DNA from: Chamaelirium japonicum
Lineage: Eukaryota > Streptophyta > Magnoliopsida > Liliales > Melanthiaceae
DNA length: 64,000 nucleotides
NCBI GenBank assembly: GCA_947650365.1
Contig: OX393549.1
Coordinates: 16,166,396-16,230,395, forward strand
Reading direction: 5' to 3'
The notes under the pieces are model-generated. The model had not been told where the DNA came from and made no database searches. It saw only the letters and a program-made list of their open reading frames with translations. The translations under genes were made by a program, and so were the position numbers. Below are positions 1-13,812 of this stretch, one piece after another. Each line of letters opens with the position of its first letter. Position 1 is the first letter of the stretch.

Positions 1-3000
1 TAATCTGCTACATGAATAAGAATCCCAAAATAGTATAATAATGATTAGCTATAGAACTCTGTATATAATTTGCCACAAACATGTAGATGTTAAAGTCACC
101 CCGTGGATATATAGAAGTACCCCTTCCTATTATGTAGTCGATCGTATTAACAATAGTGGGCCCCATGAGTAGGCCAATATAAGTAAGGGGATTTCTTATA
201 TCAATAGGACTCCACTTAGAATCTGCTACATGAATAAGGATCCCACAAGAATGGTACCCCTCATAGATATGTGACTTTATTTTTTGGCCACACATATAGA
301 TGTTAAAGTCACCCTTTTAATATATAGATGTACTTCCTATGATGTAGTCGGCCTTATCAGCGGGAGTGGCCCCCATATATAGACCAACATAAGTGAGGAG
401 GAGTCATTGTATCAGTTAGACTCCTCATATAATATACTACATGAATAATGATCCAACAATAATGAGATTTCTCCTAGCTAGAGTTCCATAGCTAGTATAG
501 GTCCCACTATTATGAGATCTTTATTTTTGTAGTAGATTATGAGAGGAGTCCAAGTATATCCCCCAAGACTATAACATAGAGGGGAGGGGTATAACTATGT
601 ATCAAAGGGGTGACTTTAACACCCATGTATATATGACCAAAATATAAAGAGTCCCATCTCCAAGAGGGGTCAACTACTGTGGGATCTTTATTCATAAAGT
701 ATATTATAAGAGGAGTCCAAGTATACCACCCGACTACATCATGGGGGGGGGGGTACATCTATATATCAAAAGGGTGACCTTAACACCCATATGTATGTGG
801 CCAAATTATACAGAGTTCTAAAGCAAGGAGGGGTCCTATTTTTATACGATCCTTATTCATGAAGCAGATTATGAGATGAGTCCATATGTATACCCCTGAC
901 TATATCATAGAGGGGTACATCTATGTATAAAATGGGTGACTTTAACACCTGTATATATATAGCCAATATATAAAGAGTTCCAAATATAGGAGAGATCTTA
1001 CTATTAAGGGATCCTAATTTATGAAGCAGATTATAAGAGGAGTTTAAGTATACCCCCATACCTACTAGATCATGGGGGTACATCTATGTTTTAAAGGAGT
1101 GACTTTAAGAACTATATATGTATGACCAAAATATAAAGAGTCCTATAGTTAAGAGGGGTTCCATTATTGTGGGATCCTGATTCATATAGAAGATTATATG
1201 AGGAGTCTGAGTGTACCCCGACTATATCATGGGGGGTTCAATCTACATGCCAAAGTGGAGACCTTAAATCCATATATATGTGACCAAAATAAAAGAAGTC
1301 CTATAGTTAGGAGGGGTCTTACTATTGTGCAATAATATTCATGTAGCAGATTATAAGAGGATTCTAAGTATAACCCTCCGACTACATCATAGAGGGGTAC
1401 ATCTATTTATAAAAGGAGTGACTTTAACACCCGTATTATATGGCAAAAATATAAAGAGTCATAGCTGGAGGGGTCCCACTATTGTATGATCCTTATTCAT
1501 GAAGCAGATTATGAGCGGAGTCCATGTGTACCCCTGTGGCTACATTATGTAGAGGTATATCTATATATCAAAGGAGTGACTTTAATACCTGATGTGTGTG
1601 GCCAAAATATAAAGAGTCCAAAATATATAAATAGTCCTACTATTGGGGGATCTTTATTTATGTATTAGATTATTAAAGGAGTCCAAGTGTACCCCCCGAC
1701 TACATTAGGGGTGACTTTAACACCCCTAGGTATATAGCCAAATTATAAAGAGTTCCATAGCAAGAAGTGGTCCTACTATTATGAGATCCTTATTCATGAA
1801 GCAAATTATAAGAGGAGTCCAAGTGCCACCTCATGACTACATCATGGAGGGTACATCTATGTATCAAAGGGGTAACTTTAACTCCAACATGTATGTGGAA
1901 AAAATATAAAGAGTAAAATAGTTAGGAAGGCTTATTATTGTGGGATCCTTATTCTTGTAGCAGATTATGAAAGAAATCAAAGTGTACCCTCAAGGCTATA
2001 TCATTGAGGATACATCCATGTGAAAAATAGATGACTTTAATACCCAAATGTGTAAGGCTAATATATAAAGTCTCATAGCTAAAAGGGATTCCATTATTGT
2101 GGGATCCTTATTCATATAGCAGATTATTAGAGTAGTCTAAATTTACCCCATCTCTCCATGACAAGATCATGGGGGGGGGGTACATCTATGTATCAAAGAG
2201 GTGGCTTTAATACCTGAATGTGTATGGCCAAAATTTAAAGAGTCCTATAGCAAAAAAGGGTCCTACTCTTGTGGGATCTTTATTTATATAGCAGATTATG
2301 AGAGTAGTCCAAGTGTACCCCCCCTGAGTACATCATAAAGGGGTATATCTATAAATCAAATGGGTGGCTTTAATAGCTGATATGTGTGGCCAAAATATAA
2401 AGAGTCCCATAGTTTGGAGGGGTCCTATTATTTTAAGATCCTTATTTATTAACAGGTTATGAGAGCAGTCCAAGTGTACCCCATATGACTATATCATGGG
2501 GGGTGCATCAATGTATTAAAGAGGTAACTTTAATATATATCTGTGTGTAACTAAAATATGAAGAGGTCCATAGCTTGGAGGGGTCTGACTATTATGGGAT
2601 CCTTATTCATGTAGCAGATTATAAGAGAAGTTCAAGTGTACCCCCTCAACTATATGATGGGGGGGGGCATATCTTTATATGTCAAAGGGGTAACCTTTTA
2701 TACCCTTTTGTGTATGATCAAAATATAAAGTCTCATAGCTAGGAAGGGTCTTACAATTGTACGATCCTTATTTATATCGCAGATTGTGAGAGGAGTCAAG
2801 TGTACGCACCCCTGACTATTACAAAGGTGTATATCAAATGGGTAAATTTAGCACACACATGTGTGTGGACAAAATATAAAGAATCCCATAACTAGAAGTG
2901 GTTTAATTATTATGGGATCCTTATTAATAAAACATATTATAAGAGGAGTCCAAGTATACCTCCCCGATTATATTTTGGAGGGGTATATTTATATATCAAA

Positions 3001-4776
3001 GGGGTAACTTTAACACCCATATATATGTAGACAAATATAAAGAGTCCCAAAGGTTGGAAGGTTCATACTATTGTGGGATCCTTATTCATATAGCAAATCA
3101 TGAGAGGAGTCCAAGTATACCCCCCAACTATACCATAAGGGGGTATATCAATGTGTCAAAGGGGTGATTTTAACACCCGTATATGTATGGCCAAAATATA
3201 AAGAGTCCCATAGGTAGAGAGGGTCCTACTATTATGGGATCCTTATTCATGAAGCAGATTATGAGAGGAGTCAATATATACCCCCCCGACTATATTATGA
3301 AGGGGTATATTTATATACCAAAAGGGTTACTTTAACACCCGTATGTGGGTGATAAAAATATAAAGAGTTCCATAGCTATGAGGGGTTCTATTATTGTGGG
3401 GTACTTATTTATATAACAGATTATGAAAGGAGTCCAAGTATTGCCCCTACCCGATTAAATCATATAAGGGTACATCTATGTATTAAAAGGGTAACATTAA
3501 CACCCATATATGTGTGGCCAAATTATAAAAAGTATCATTGCTAGAAGGGGTCCTACTATTGTGAGATCCTTATTCATGTAGTAGATTATAAAAGGAGTCC
3601 AAGTATACCCCCCTCCCCGATTAGATCATGGGGTGTACATCTTTATATCAAATGGGTGACCTTAACAGCCATATGTATGTACCAAAATATAAAGAATCTC
3701 ATAACTAGGTGGGTTCCAACTATTATGCAATTCATATTCATAAAACAGATTATGAGGGGAGTCCAAGTGTACCCCCCTCGTGACTATATCGTGGAGGGGT
3801 ACATCATATGCTAAAGGGGTAACTTTAACACCTGCATTTGTATAGCTAAAATATAAAAAGTCTTATAGCTTGAAGGGTCTCACTATTATAGGATCCTTAT
3901 TTATGTAGCAGATTATGAGAGGATTCCAAATATACCCCCTGATTATATCATAGGGTATATATCTATAATTAAAACGATGACTTTAACACTCGCATGTGTG
4001 TGGCCAGTATATAAAGTCTAATAGCTTAGAGGGGTTCCACTATTGTGGGATCCTTATTCACATAGAAGATTATGAGAGGAGTCTAAGTGTACCCTCCCAA
4101 TATCATGAGAGATATATCTATGTGTCTAAGGGGTGACTTTAACGCCTGTATGTGTATGCCCAAAATATAGAGAGTTATATTGCCAGGAGGGGTCCCATAA
4201 TTAGAGGATCCTTATTTATACACCCATATTTATGTGACTAAAATATAAAAGTCCCATAGCAAGGAGGGGTCCCATAATTGTGGGATCCTTATTCATGTAG
4301 CAGATTATAAAAGGAGTCCAAGTATACCCCCCCTGACTATATCATGAGGGATATATCTATGTGTCAAAGGGGTAACTTTAATAACTGCACGTGTGTAGCT
4401 AAAATATAAAGAGTCCTATAACTGTGAGGGGTCCGAATATTATGGGATCCTGATTCATTTAACAGATTATGAGAAGAGTTCAAGTATACCCCACTTACCC
4501 CTGACTTTATCATAGGGGTAAATCTATATGTCAATGGGGTGGCATTAACACCCACATGTGTGTGGCCAAAATATAAAGTCTTATAGCTTAAATGAGTCCC
4601 ACTATTATGAGATCCTTATTCATGTAGTAAATTATGAGAAAAGTCTAAGTATACCCCCTCCGACTACATCTTAGGGGTAAATCTATATATTAATAGGGTG
4701 GGCAATAACACTCGCATGTTGTGGCCAAAATATAAAGAATCCCACAGCTAGAAGGGGTCCCACTACTTGTGAGATC

Positions 4777-4780
<4 letters not shown>

Positions 4781-4863
<83 letters not shown>
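4781..4863. repeat. (TA)n microsatellite inside family A
   Basis: An uninterrupted TA run except for a short ttattaataata break. It sits just after gagatcctt in a monomer, replacing the usual ttattcatgtag block, so it probably grew from the AT-rich part of the unit. Confidence 0.95.
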
Positions 4864-4869
<6 letters not shown>

Positions 4870-5395
4870 AAAGGAGTCCAAGTATATCCCGCCAACTACA
4901 TCAGGGGGGTACATTCTTTGTATCAAAGGGGTGACTTTAACACCCGTATACATGCGATCAAAATATAAAAAGTTTCATTGCTAGGAGGGGTTCTACTATT
5001 GTGGGATCGTTATTCATATTGCAGATTCTGAAAGGAGCCTAAGTGTACCCCTTTGACTTTATCATGGGTGGTACATTTATGTATCAAAGGGGTGACTTTA
5101 ATACCCATATATGTATGGCTAAAATATTAAGAATCCCATAGCTAAGAGGGGTCCCACTAGTCTGGGATCCATATTCATAAAGTAGATTACGAGAAGAGTA
5201 CAAGTGTATCCCCTGACTATATCATAGGGGGTATAACTATGTGTCAAATAGGTGACTTTAACTCCCGCATATATATAGCCAAAATATAAAGTGTCTCATA
5301 GGTAGGAATAGTCCCACTATTGTAGGATCCTTATTAATATAGCAGGTTATTAGTGGAGTCCAATTGTACCCCTTTACTACATCATGGTGGGTACA

Positions 5396-5515
<120 letters not shown>

Positions 5516-8500
5516 GAATGATTTTAATACCCTCATGTGTGTGGTCAAAATATTATGTCCTATAGCTAAAAGGGATCCTACAATTATTGTATCCATATTC
5601 ATATAGCAGATTATGAGAGAAGTCCAAATGTACCTCCCTAAGTAGAACATGGGGGGTATATCTATGTATCAAAACGGTAACTTTATCACCCATATGTGTG
5701 TGGCCAAAATATAAAGTCTCGTTGCTACAAAGGGTCCCATTATTATGGGATCCATATTCATATAGTAGTTTAAAAGAGGAGTCCAAGTGTACCCCTTTGA
5801 CTACATCATAGGGGGTACGTCTATTGTCAAAGGATTGACTTTAACATCCTTTTTTATGTGGCTAAAATATAAAAAATTTATAGCTAGGAAGAGTCCCACT
5901 ATTGTGAAATCTTTATTCACATAGCAGATTATGAGAGGAGTCCAAATGTACCCTCTATATAGACTAAATCATAGGGGATACATCTATATATTAAAAGAGT
6001 GACTTTAACACCCGTATGTGTGTGTCAAAAATATAAAGAGTCCCATAGTTAGAAGGGGTTCCACTATTATGGGATCATTATTCATATAACAGATTATGAG
6101 AGGAGGCCAAGTGTATCCCCTATGATTATATTATAAGGGGGTATATCTATTTGTTAAAGGGGTGACCTTAACACCCGTATGTGTGTGTTAAAATATAAAC
6201 AATCTCATAACCAGGAGTGTCTCACTATTTTATGATCCTTATTCATTAAGCAGATTATTAGAGGAGTCCAAGTGTGCTCCCCTGACTATATCATGAAGGG
6301 GTATATTTATGTGCCAAAGGGGTAACTTTAACACCCGCATGTGTGTGGCCAAAATATAAAGAGTCTCATACCTTGGAGTAGTCCTACTATTATAGGATCC
6401 TTATTCATATAGAAGATTATGAGTGGAGTATACCCCCTTCCCGCGCTACATAAGGGGGTATTTTTATGTGTCAAAGGGGTTACTTTTACATCCACATGTG
6501 TGTGGCAAAATATAAAGGCTTCCATATCTAGAAGGGTCCTACTATTGTGGGATCCTTATTTATGTACAGATTATGAGAGGCGTTCATGAATAATCCCAAC
6601 CTCAAATAAATCATGGGGGGTATATCTTTGTATTAAAGGGGTGACTTTAATACCCATATATATGTGGCCAAAATATAAAGTCATACCTAGGAGGGGTCCC
6701 ACTGTTACGGGATCCGTATTTATATAGTAATTATGAAAGGAGTCCAAATATAACCCCCCTGATTGCATCATGGGGGGTATATCTATATGTCAAAGGTTTA
6801 ACATTAACACCCACATATGTATGGCCAAAATATAAAGTATTATATAGCTAGGAGGGGTCCCACTATTGTGTGATTCTTATTCATAAAGCAGATTATAAGA
6901 GTAGTCTAAGTGTACCCCCTCCCCTATCATCATCATAGAGAGGTACATCTATGTACAAAAGGGGTGACTTTAATACCTTCATGTGTATGACCAAAATATA
7001 ATGAGTGCCATAGCTAGGAGGGGTCTCATTATTGTGAAATCTTTATTAATGTAGTAGATTATGAGAACAGTCCAAGTATACTTGCCCGATTACACCATGG
7101 GGGGTACTACTATATGTCAAAGGGGTGACATTAATAACCATATATTTATGGCCAAATATAAAGAGACTCATAACAAGGAGGGGTTTCGTTATTGTGGGAT
7201 CCTTATTTACAAAACAGATTATGAGAGTAGTCCAAGTATACTCCCCCGACTATATCATGGTGGGATACACCTATGTGTTAAAGAGGTGACTTTAACACCC
7301 ACATACGAGTGGCCAAAACATAAAGAGTCCTATTGCTATGGGGGGTTTCACTATTATGGGATTTTTTTTCAAGTAGCAGATTATGACAGGAGTCAAAAGT
7401 ATAACCCCTTGCTTATATTATAGTGGGTTTATCTATATGTTAAACGGGTGCCTTTAACCCTCATGTATATGGCCAAAACATAAAGTTTCATTGTTAGGAG
7501 GGATCCTACTATTGTGGGATCCTTATTCATATAGTAGATTATGAAAGGAGTCTAAGTATACCCCTCCCACTACATTATAGAGGTATATCTATATGTCAAA
7601 AAGGTAGTTTTAACACCTATATATGTGTGGCCAAAATATAAATATTTCCATAGCTAAGAGGGGTCCTGCTATTAGTAGATTATGATAATAGTACAAGTGT
7701 ACCCCCTAAGATTATATCAGGGGGGTACATCTTTGTATCAAATGTGTAACTTAAACACCCACATTGTATGCCCAAAATATAAAGTGTCCCATAGCTAGGA
7801 GGGATCCCCCTATTGTAGGATCTTTATTTATATAGCATAATATAAGAGGAGTCTAAGTATACCCCCTCGCCAAGTTACATCATGGGGGGTTATATTTATA
7901 GATTAAAGAGCTGACTTTAACACCCACATATATATGGCAAAAATATAAAAAGTCCTATAGGTAGGAAAGGTCTAACTATTATGGGATCATTATTTATGTA
8001 GTAGATTATGAGAGGTGTCCGAGTGTAGCCTCCCCGACTATTCCATGAGGGGGTATATTTATATGTCAAAAGGGTGATTTTAATACCCGTATGTGTGTGG
8101 ATAAAATATAAAGAGTCCTATCGCTAGGAGGGGTCCAACTATTATGGAATCTTTATTCATGCAGCAGATTGTAAGAGGGGACCAAGTGTACTTGACCCTC
8201 CTTCTTGATAATATCATCGGGGGATATATTTCTGTGTCTAGGGGGTGATTTTAACACCTATATGTGTGTAGTCAAAATATAAAGTGTCTTATAGCTAGGA
8301 GGGGTACTATTGTGAGACCCTTTTTTATGTAATAGATTATGAGAGAAGTCCAAGTGTATCTCTTACGACTATATCATTGGGGGTACAACTATGTATCAAA
8401 GGGGTGACTTTAGTACCCGTATGTATCTGATCAAAATATACAGATCGAGTCTCATAGCTAGGAGGGGTTTTACTATTGTGGGATTCTTATTCATGTAGCA

Positions 8501-8599
8501 GATTATAAGAGAAGTTCAAATATACCCCCATTTTCGACTACTTTATGAGGGGTACATTGCTGTGTCAAAGGGGTGATTTAACATCCACATGATTGTGGC

Positions 8600-9187
8600 C
8601 CTTATTTCCATAAGTAAATGATTGGTGTATAAGTACACCATATTTATATCTCTAAACCTATGATTTATCACCTTATTTTATACCATTATCAGTAATCTTA
8701 TGCATATTTGTCTAACTTTTAGGAACTCAAGCTACTGCACGAAAAACAGTTCAAACATAGCAAGTTATAAAGACACAAAGGTCAAAAAGCTATTTTATAG
8801 TTAACTTTGGATCTCTGATTAGATGAGTGGATATTATTGAAAGATTGAGTTCATTGAGAACTTCGAAACGAGTCCAATAATGGTTAATTCCGATAACCGA
8901 GTCAAAAGTTATGGTCAAAATATGTTGACACCGCGCCGTACTGAAAACAATAAAAAGTACAGGTCCGATTGATCAGACCCGAGCCCCCGAATCAGCAATG
9001 TATAATCATTTTCTTTCCTATTTTGATGAGGATTCTTATGGGGAAACCCTAGAACGACCCATACCCTATAAATATATGTTTTAGCGTTGTTAAACACATC
9101 TTTTAGAGCACAAAAGCCGTTATAGAGAGGACGATCAAAGTTGTCATCATCGTCATGCTTGGCTAAAGGCCTCCTCTAGGGTTTCTA
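8600..9187. mobile_element. Non-satellite segment, probable LTR fragment
   Basis: Satellite stops near 8,600-8,620 and does not resume until about 10,245. This stretch has no long open frame. It contains a TATA-like run (tataaatata, 9,067-9,076) followed by a transcript-leader-like stretch, and wording such as cttcgaaacgagtccaataa and gagtcaaaagttatgg that I associate with plant gypsy LTRs. A small perfect hairpin ggtgta-taag-tacacc lies near 8,631. It is bounded on the right by the Cassandra element, which may have inserted into it. Assignment to an LTR is inference. Confidence 0.4.
9067..9076 (+). promoter_or_regulatory. TATA-box-like site in LTR fragment
   Basis: The string tataaatata lies in an otherwise mixed-composition stretch, with an A-rich leader after it. 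Consistent with an LTR promoter, but unsupported by any other signal. Confidence 0.3.
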
Positions 9188-9510
9188 TGACAACCAAGAT
9201 CCAATAGCCAAGAGTCAAGACTCTTGAGGCTGTGATACCAAGATGGATGAGGTAAGATAAGGTATCAAAGGTCACCGAGTTAGTCCCACATGGTTTGGAG
9301 AGAGGGAGATCTTGGGCTACTTATATAATTTTTTCTCCCAAATATAGAAGACATATTTTAAAACCGTGCACCGTTACAGATTTTGTAAGAACTCCGTAGT
9401 TAAGCGTGCTCAATCGAGAGTAGTACTAGGATGGGTGACTCCCCTAGGAAGTCCTCGTGTGAGCACGGGCAAAGCGGAAAATATCTTATGTGTTTGAGGC
9501 GGATGTTACA
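9188..9510 (+). repeat. Cassandra 5' LTR
   Basis: Starts with tgacaaccaagatc and ends with ggatgttaca. Shared landmarks with the 3' LTR are cgagttagtcccacatgg, the gacatattttaaaaccgtg block and the 5S-like segment. The left end is placed by alignment with the 3' LTR. Confidence 0.75.
9388..9460 (+). promoter_or_regulatory. 5S-rRNA-like Pol III promoter segment, copy 1
   Basis: Reads agaactccgtagttaagcg, then gagtagtactaggatgggtg, then aagtcctcgtgt. These are the box A, intermediate element and box C regions of plant 5S rRNA. It lies inside an LTR and lacks the 5' third of 5S rRNA, so it is an element-borne promoter, not a 5S gene. Confidence 0.8.
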
Positions 9511-9513
9511 AAA

Positions 9514-9531
9514 TGGTTTTAGAGTCAGGTT
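9514..9531 (+). other. Primer-binding site (initiator Met tRNA type)
   Basis: tggttttagagtcaggtt lies 3 bp after the 5' LTR. It resembles tggtatcagagccaggtt, the usual complement to the 3' end of plant initiator Met tRNA, with a few transitions. Confidence 0.75.
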
Positions 9532-9578
9532 CTTCTTGCAATGGGGGCTCTAACCCTACATATGGACGTGTAGCCCTT

Positions 9579-9590
9579 AAGGGGGGTAGA
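9579..9590 (+). other. Polypurine tract
   Basis: aaggggggtaga lies just before the 3' LTR and would prime plus-strand synthesis. Confidence 0.65.
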
Positions 9591-9591
9591 T

Positions 9592-9923
9592 TATCACGAC
9601 CAAGATCTCATAGCCAAGAGCCAAAAGCTAAGACTCCTAAGGCTATGTTGTCAAGATGCATGATGTGAGGTGAGGTATCTAAGTCCACCGAGTTAGTCCC
9701 ACATGGTCTGGAGAGAAGGAGATCCTAAGCTACTTATGTAATTTTCCCTCTCAAACATAGAAGACACATTTTAAAACCGTGCGCCACTACGGATTTTATA
9801 AGAACTCCGTAGTTAAGCATACTTGGGCAAGAGTAGTACTAGGATGGGTGACCACACTGGGAAGTCCTCATGCGGGCACATGCACAACGGACAATATCTT
9901 GTGTGTTTGGAACATATGTTACA
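9592..9923 (+). repeat. Cassandra 3' LTR
   Basis: Second direct LTR copy, from the ttatcacgaccaag region to catatgttaca. Its 5S-like part spans about 9,801-9,873 and keeps the tactaggatgggtgacc core. Confidence 0.75.
9801..9873 (+). promoter_or_regulatory. 5S-rRNA-like Pol III promoter segment, copy 2
   Basis: agaactccgtagttaagca, gagtagtactaggatgggtg and gggaagtcctcatgcgggc match the 5S core. Copy 2 keeps cttgggcaagagtag, closer to 5S than copy 1. Confidence 0.8.
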
Positions 9924-9929
9924 AGTTTT

Positions 9930-10245
9930 TTTAAACATCCGCCCCAAACACATAATATATTGTTTGATTTACCTATGCCCGCACGAGAACTTCCCAGAGG
10001 GATCACCCACCCTAGTACTACTCTCACCCGAGCATGCTTAACTACGGAGTTCTTATAAAATCCATAGTAGCGCTTGATTTAAAACATATCTTCTATGTTT
10101 GGGAGGTGAAATTATATAAGTAGCTCAGGATCTCATTCTCTCCAGACAATGTGGGACTAACTCGGTGGCCTTGGATACCTCACCTCACCTTATCCATTTT
10201 AGCATCACAGTCTCAGGAGTTTTGGCACTTGGCTATTGGCTCTTG
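9930..10245 (-). mobile_element. Third Cassandra LTR, inverted
   Basis: Directly after the 3' LTR the same LTR is found in reverse complement: atccgccccaaacacata, then the inverted 5S-like segment (9,981-10,053), then gtgggactaactcggtgg, ending at ggctattggctcttgg, where satellite A resumes with gtgactttaac. Together with the upstream LTR it forms a long imperfect palindrome. It may be a solo LTR inserted in the opposite orientation or an inverted duplication; no clear target duplication is visible. Confidence 0.8.
9981..10053 (-). promoter_or_regulatory. 5S-rRNA-like Pol III promoter segment, copy 3 (inverted)
   Basis: On the minus strand this reads agaactccgtagttaagca, then gtagtactagggtgggtgat. 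Same 5S core as copies 1 and 2. Confidence 0.75.
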
Positions 10246-12751
10246 GTGACTTTAACACTCGCATGTGTATGTCCAAAATATAAAGAGGCTTATAGGTAGG
10301 AAATATTCTACTACTATGGGATTATTATTCATGTAGCAGATTATGAAAGAAGTCCAAGTATACCCCCATGCTGACATTATCATTGGGGGTATATCTATGT
10401 GTCAAAATAATAATTTTAGCCCTCTCATATGTGTACGTAAAATATAAAGAATCCCATAGCTATGAGGGGTCCTACTAATGTGGGATCCTTATTCAAGTAG
10501 CATATTATAAGAGGAGCCTAAGTATACCCCCCTAACTATATTATTCGGGGGTATATTTTTGTGTCTATGGGTGACTTTAATACCTACATGTGTGGCCAAA
10601 ATATAAAGTATCTTATAGCTAGGAGTGGTCTTAGTATTGTGAGACCCGTATTCATATAACAGATTATAAGTGGAGTCTAAATGTACCCCCTCCGACTACA
10701 TTGTTCGGGATATATCTACGTGTCAAACAGGTGACTTTTATACAGGCATATGGATGACTAAAATATAAAGAGTCCCATAGCTAGAAGGGATCCCACTATT
10801 ATGGGGTACTTATTCATATAGTAGATTATAAGAGGAGTCTAAATATACCCTCCTCTCTTACTACATCATTGGGGGGTAAATTGTTGTCTCAAAGGGGTGA
10901 CTTTAACACCGTATGTTTATGGTTGAAATATAAAGTCTTATAGCTAAGGGGGCCTGACTATTGTGTGCCCCTTATTCTAATAGCTAAGTGGGGTCCTATA
11001 AATATAGGATCCTTATTCATATAGCAGATTATGAGAGATTCCAAATATATCCCTCCTATTATATCATGGGGGAGTACATCTATGTGTTAAAAAGGTAACT
11101 TAAACACTCATATATGTGGCCAAAATATAGAATCTCATAACTAAGAGAGGTCCCACTATTTTGGGATTCTTATTCATTTAGCAGATTATGAGAGCAGTGC
11201 AAGAATCCACCTAAGACTATATCATGTGGGTACATCTATGTATCAAAAAGGTGACTTTATCACCCGTATTATATGGCGAAAATATAAAGAATCCCATAGC
11301 TAGGAGGGGTCCTCAAATTATGGGATTCTAATTTATTTAGCATATTATAATAGGTGTCTAAGTATACCCCCTGACTATATTATGGGAAGTATAACTTTGT
11401 ATTCAAGGGGTGACTTTAACACCCGTATGTGTGTGGCCAAAATATAAAGAGTCCCATAGGTAGGATGGGTCCTACTATTATGGGTTCCTTATTTATATAG
11501 CAGATTATTAGAGAAGTCAAAGTATACTTCCCCCAAACTACACTTTGGGGGGTACGTCTATGTGCCAAAGGGGTGATTTTAATACCCACATATGTATGTC
11601 CAAAATATAAAATTCTATAGTTAGGAAGGATCCCACTATTGATGGATCCTTATTTATATACTAGATGATACGATGAGTCTAACTGTACTCCTCCTCCCCG
11701 ACTATATTAATAGGGGGTATATTTCTGTGTCAAAGAAATAACTTTTAACTCCTGTATGTAGGTGGCCAAAATATAAAGAGTCTTATATCAGGGTTGAGTC
11801 TCACTATTATGAGACCCTTATTCATGTAGCAGATTATGAGAGGAGTCCAAGTGTACCATCTCCGAATACATCATGAGGGAAACATCTATGTGTCAAATAG
11901 GTGACTCTAACACCTGTATATGCGTGGTGAAAATATAAAGAGTCCAATAGCTTGGAGGGGTCCTACTATTATGGGATCTTTATTTATGTAGCATATTATA
12001 AGAGGAGTGTAAGAGTACCCCCCCCAACTACATCATAGGGGGGTATATTTTTGTATCAAAGGGGTGACTTCAATACTCGTATGTGTGTAGTCTAAATATA
12101 AACAATCTCATAGGTATGAGGGTCTTATTTTTGTGTGACCCTTATTCATATAGCAGATTAGAAGAGGAGTCCAAGAGTACCCCCCCCCCCCCACTCTGAC
12201 TAAATAATAGGGGGTACATCTATATATCAAAAGAGTGACTTTAACACCTGTATGTGTGTGACAAAAATATAAAGTCCCATAGTTTGAAGGGGTCCCACTA
12301 TTATGAGAACCTTAGTTATGTAGTAGATTATGAGAGGAGTTCAAGTGTACCTCCCGACTATATTATTGGAGGGGGCACATCTATATATCAAAAGGGTGAC
12401 TTTAACACCGCATGTGTGGCCAAAACATAAAAAGTCTTATAACTAGAAAGGGTCTTATAATTGTGGGATCCTTATGTATATAGCAGATTATTAAAGAAGT
12501 CCAAGTATACACCTACTCCGACTAAATCATGGGGCGTACATCTAATTTTTAAAAGGGTAATTTTAACAACTGAATATGTATGGCCAAAATATAAAGAGTC
12601 CCATAGCTTATAGGGATCCCACTATAGTGGGATCCTTATTCATTTAAATGATTATGAGAGAAGTCCAAGTGTACCCCCCCAGACTACATCATTGGGGGTT
12701 TATCTATATGTCAAAGGGCTAACCTTCACATCCGTATATGTATGGCAAAAT
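10246..12751. repeat. Satellite family A array, segment 2
   Basis: About 15 monomers of family A. Monomer variants recur in the same order at 15.8-18.4 kb and again at 19.7-20.9 kb, indicating a higher-order unit. No gene is visible. Confidence 0.95.
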
Positions 12752-13486
12752 ATTAAAACTCGTCCCTACTCAAGGGGCCATAAGGACTTTCGGAGTCAAA
12801 TGCACTAACCGTGCAAGTCTAAACATAACCAAGTCTACCCCACTCTATGCGACAAGCGATATAGTGAGTAAGGCTTAATTGGGCAAAAGTGTGGTCACTA
12901 CTTTCCCCTAAACTAGGGCTAATAAACGAATCATCAATATAGGTATCCCAGAAGGTCTAAGCAATAAATAGAAACTAACCTTAACCTTAGTAAACTTAAA
13001 ATGGCTCAAGGTTTAGCTTAATACAAACTTGAAAAGCAGGTAGAGTTTTCGCCCTTTTTCCAGCATACTTAAATATTTCTCGGCCCGAAGGTCATTCCTC
13101 GGCTGTGGTCAGGAAATACATATCCTTAGACCTACAAGTGCCACACTCTTCAAAGAGAGTGGGATAACGCCTTTAGATAGGCTAGGGACTTGATTTAATA
13201 CTTGGAGAAAAAATAGGCAGAGCTTTCGCCCCCTTTTTCAAATATTGATATGATCCTTGGCTAGAACGTCGATCATCAACTATGGTCAAGCCGCACCTGT
13301 CCTTAGAATTTATAAGGTTATCCTTATGTTAGGGTTACATGGTGGGTTCAACCGTCGCAAGCGACAATATGACCACCTACTCTAATATCTATTGATCCAA
13401 TCACTCTTTCTTTTCCATGCCTGAAAAGATAGCATAACTAAACTATATAAGCGTTTTAACTGATCTACCTCTATTACTAGTAAAAA

Positions 13487-13812
13487 TCAACTTATAAAAG
13501 TCAACCATAAATAATGAAAGTCAACTATAAATAGTAAACATCAATTATTATAGTTAACTATCAATAGTAAAGTCAACCCTATAGGTCAACTATGAATATT
13601 AATAGTCAACTTTATAGGTCAACAAGGAATAGTTATAGTCAACCTTATAGGTCAACTATGAATAGTAAGGTCAACCTTATTGGTCAATTATGAATAGTGT
13701 AGTTACCATTATGGTCAACTATAAATAGTAATAATCAACCATAAAGGTTAACTATAAATAGTAAAGGTCAACACTATAGGTCAATGATAAATAGTAATAG
13801 TCAATATTAACC
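13487..13812. repeat. Minisatellite, unit about 33-35 bp
   Basis: Roughly ten degenerate copies of a unit built from agtcaaccttataggtcaac followed by tatgaatagtaat. It lies inside the probable solo LTR. Confidence 0.8.

Larger units (their letters stand above)
9188..9923 (+). mobile_element. Cassandra-type TRIM retrotransposon
   Basis: Two direct LTRs (about 9,188-9,510 and 9,592-9,923) flank an internal region of only about 80 bp. The internal part begins with a primer-binding site resembling the initiator-Met tRNA complement and ends with a polypurine tract. Both LTRs contain a segment closely matching the 3' two thirds of plant 5S rRNA, the hallmark of the Cassandra family of terminal-repeat retrotransposons in miniature. 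Such elements encode nothing and depend on proteins of other retrotransposons. The LTRs differ at many positions, so the insertion is not recent. Confidence 0.85.

Noticed and set aside
7061..7423. 120-codon open frame in satellite A
   Set aside because: It spans more than two monomers, is not kept in other monomers, and has the composition of translated satellite. The same applies to the other 60-100 codon frames in both arrays.
9388..10053. 5S rRNA genes
   Set aside because: The matches cover only part of 5S rRNA, lack its 5' third and lie inside LTRs of a Cassandra-type element.
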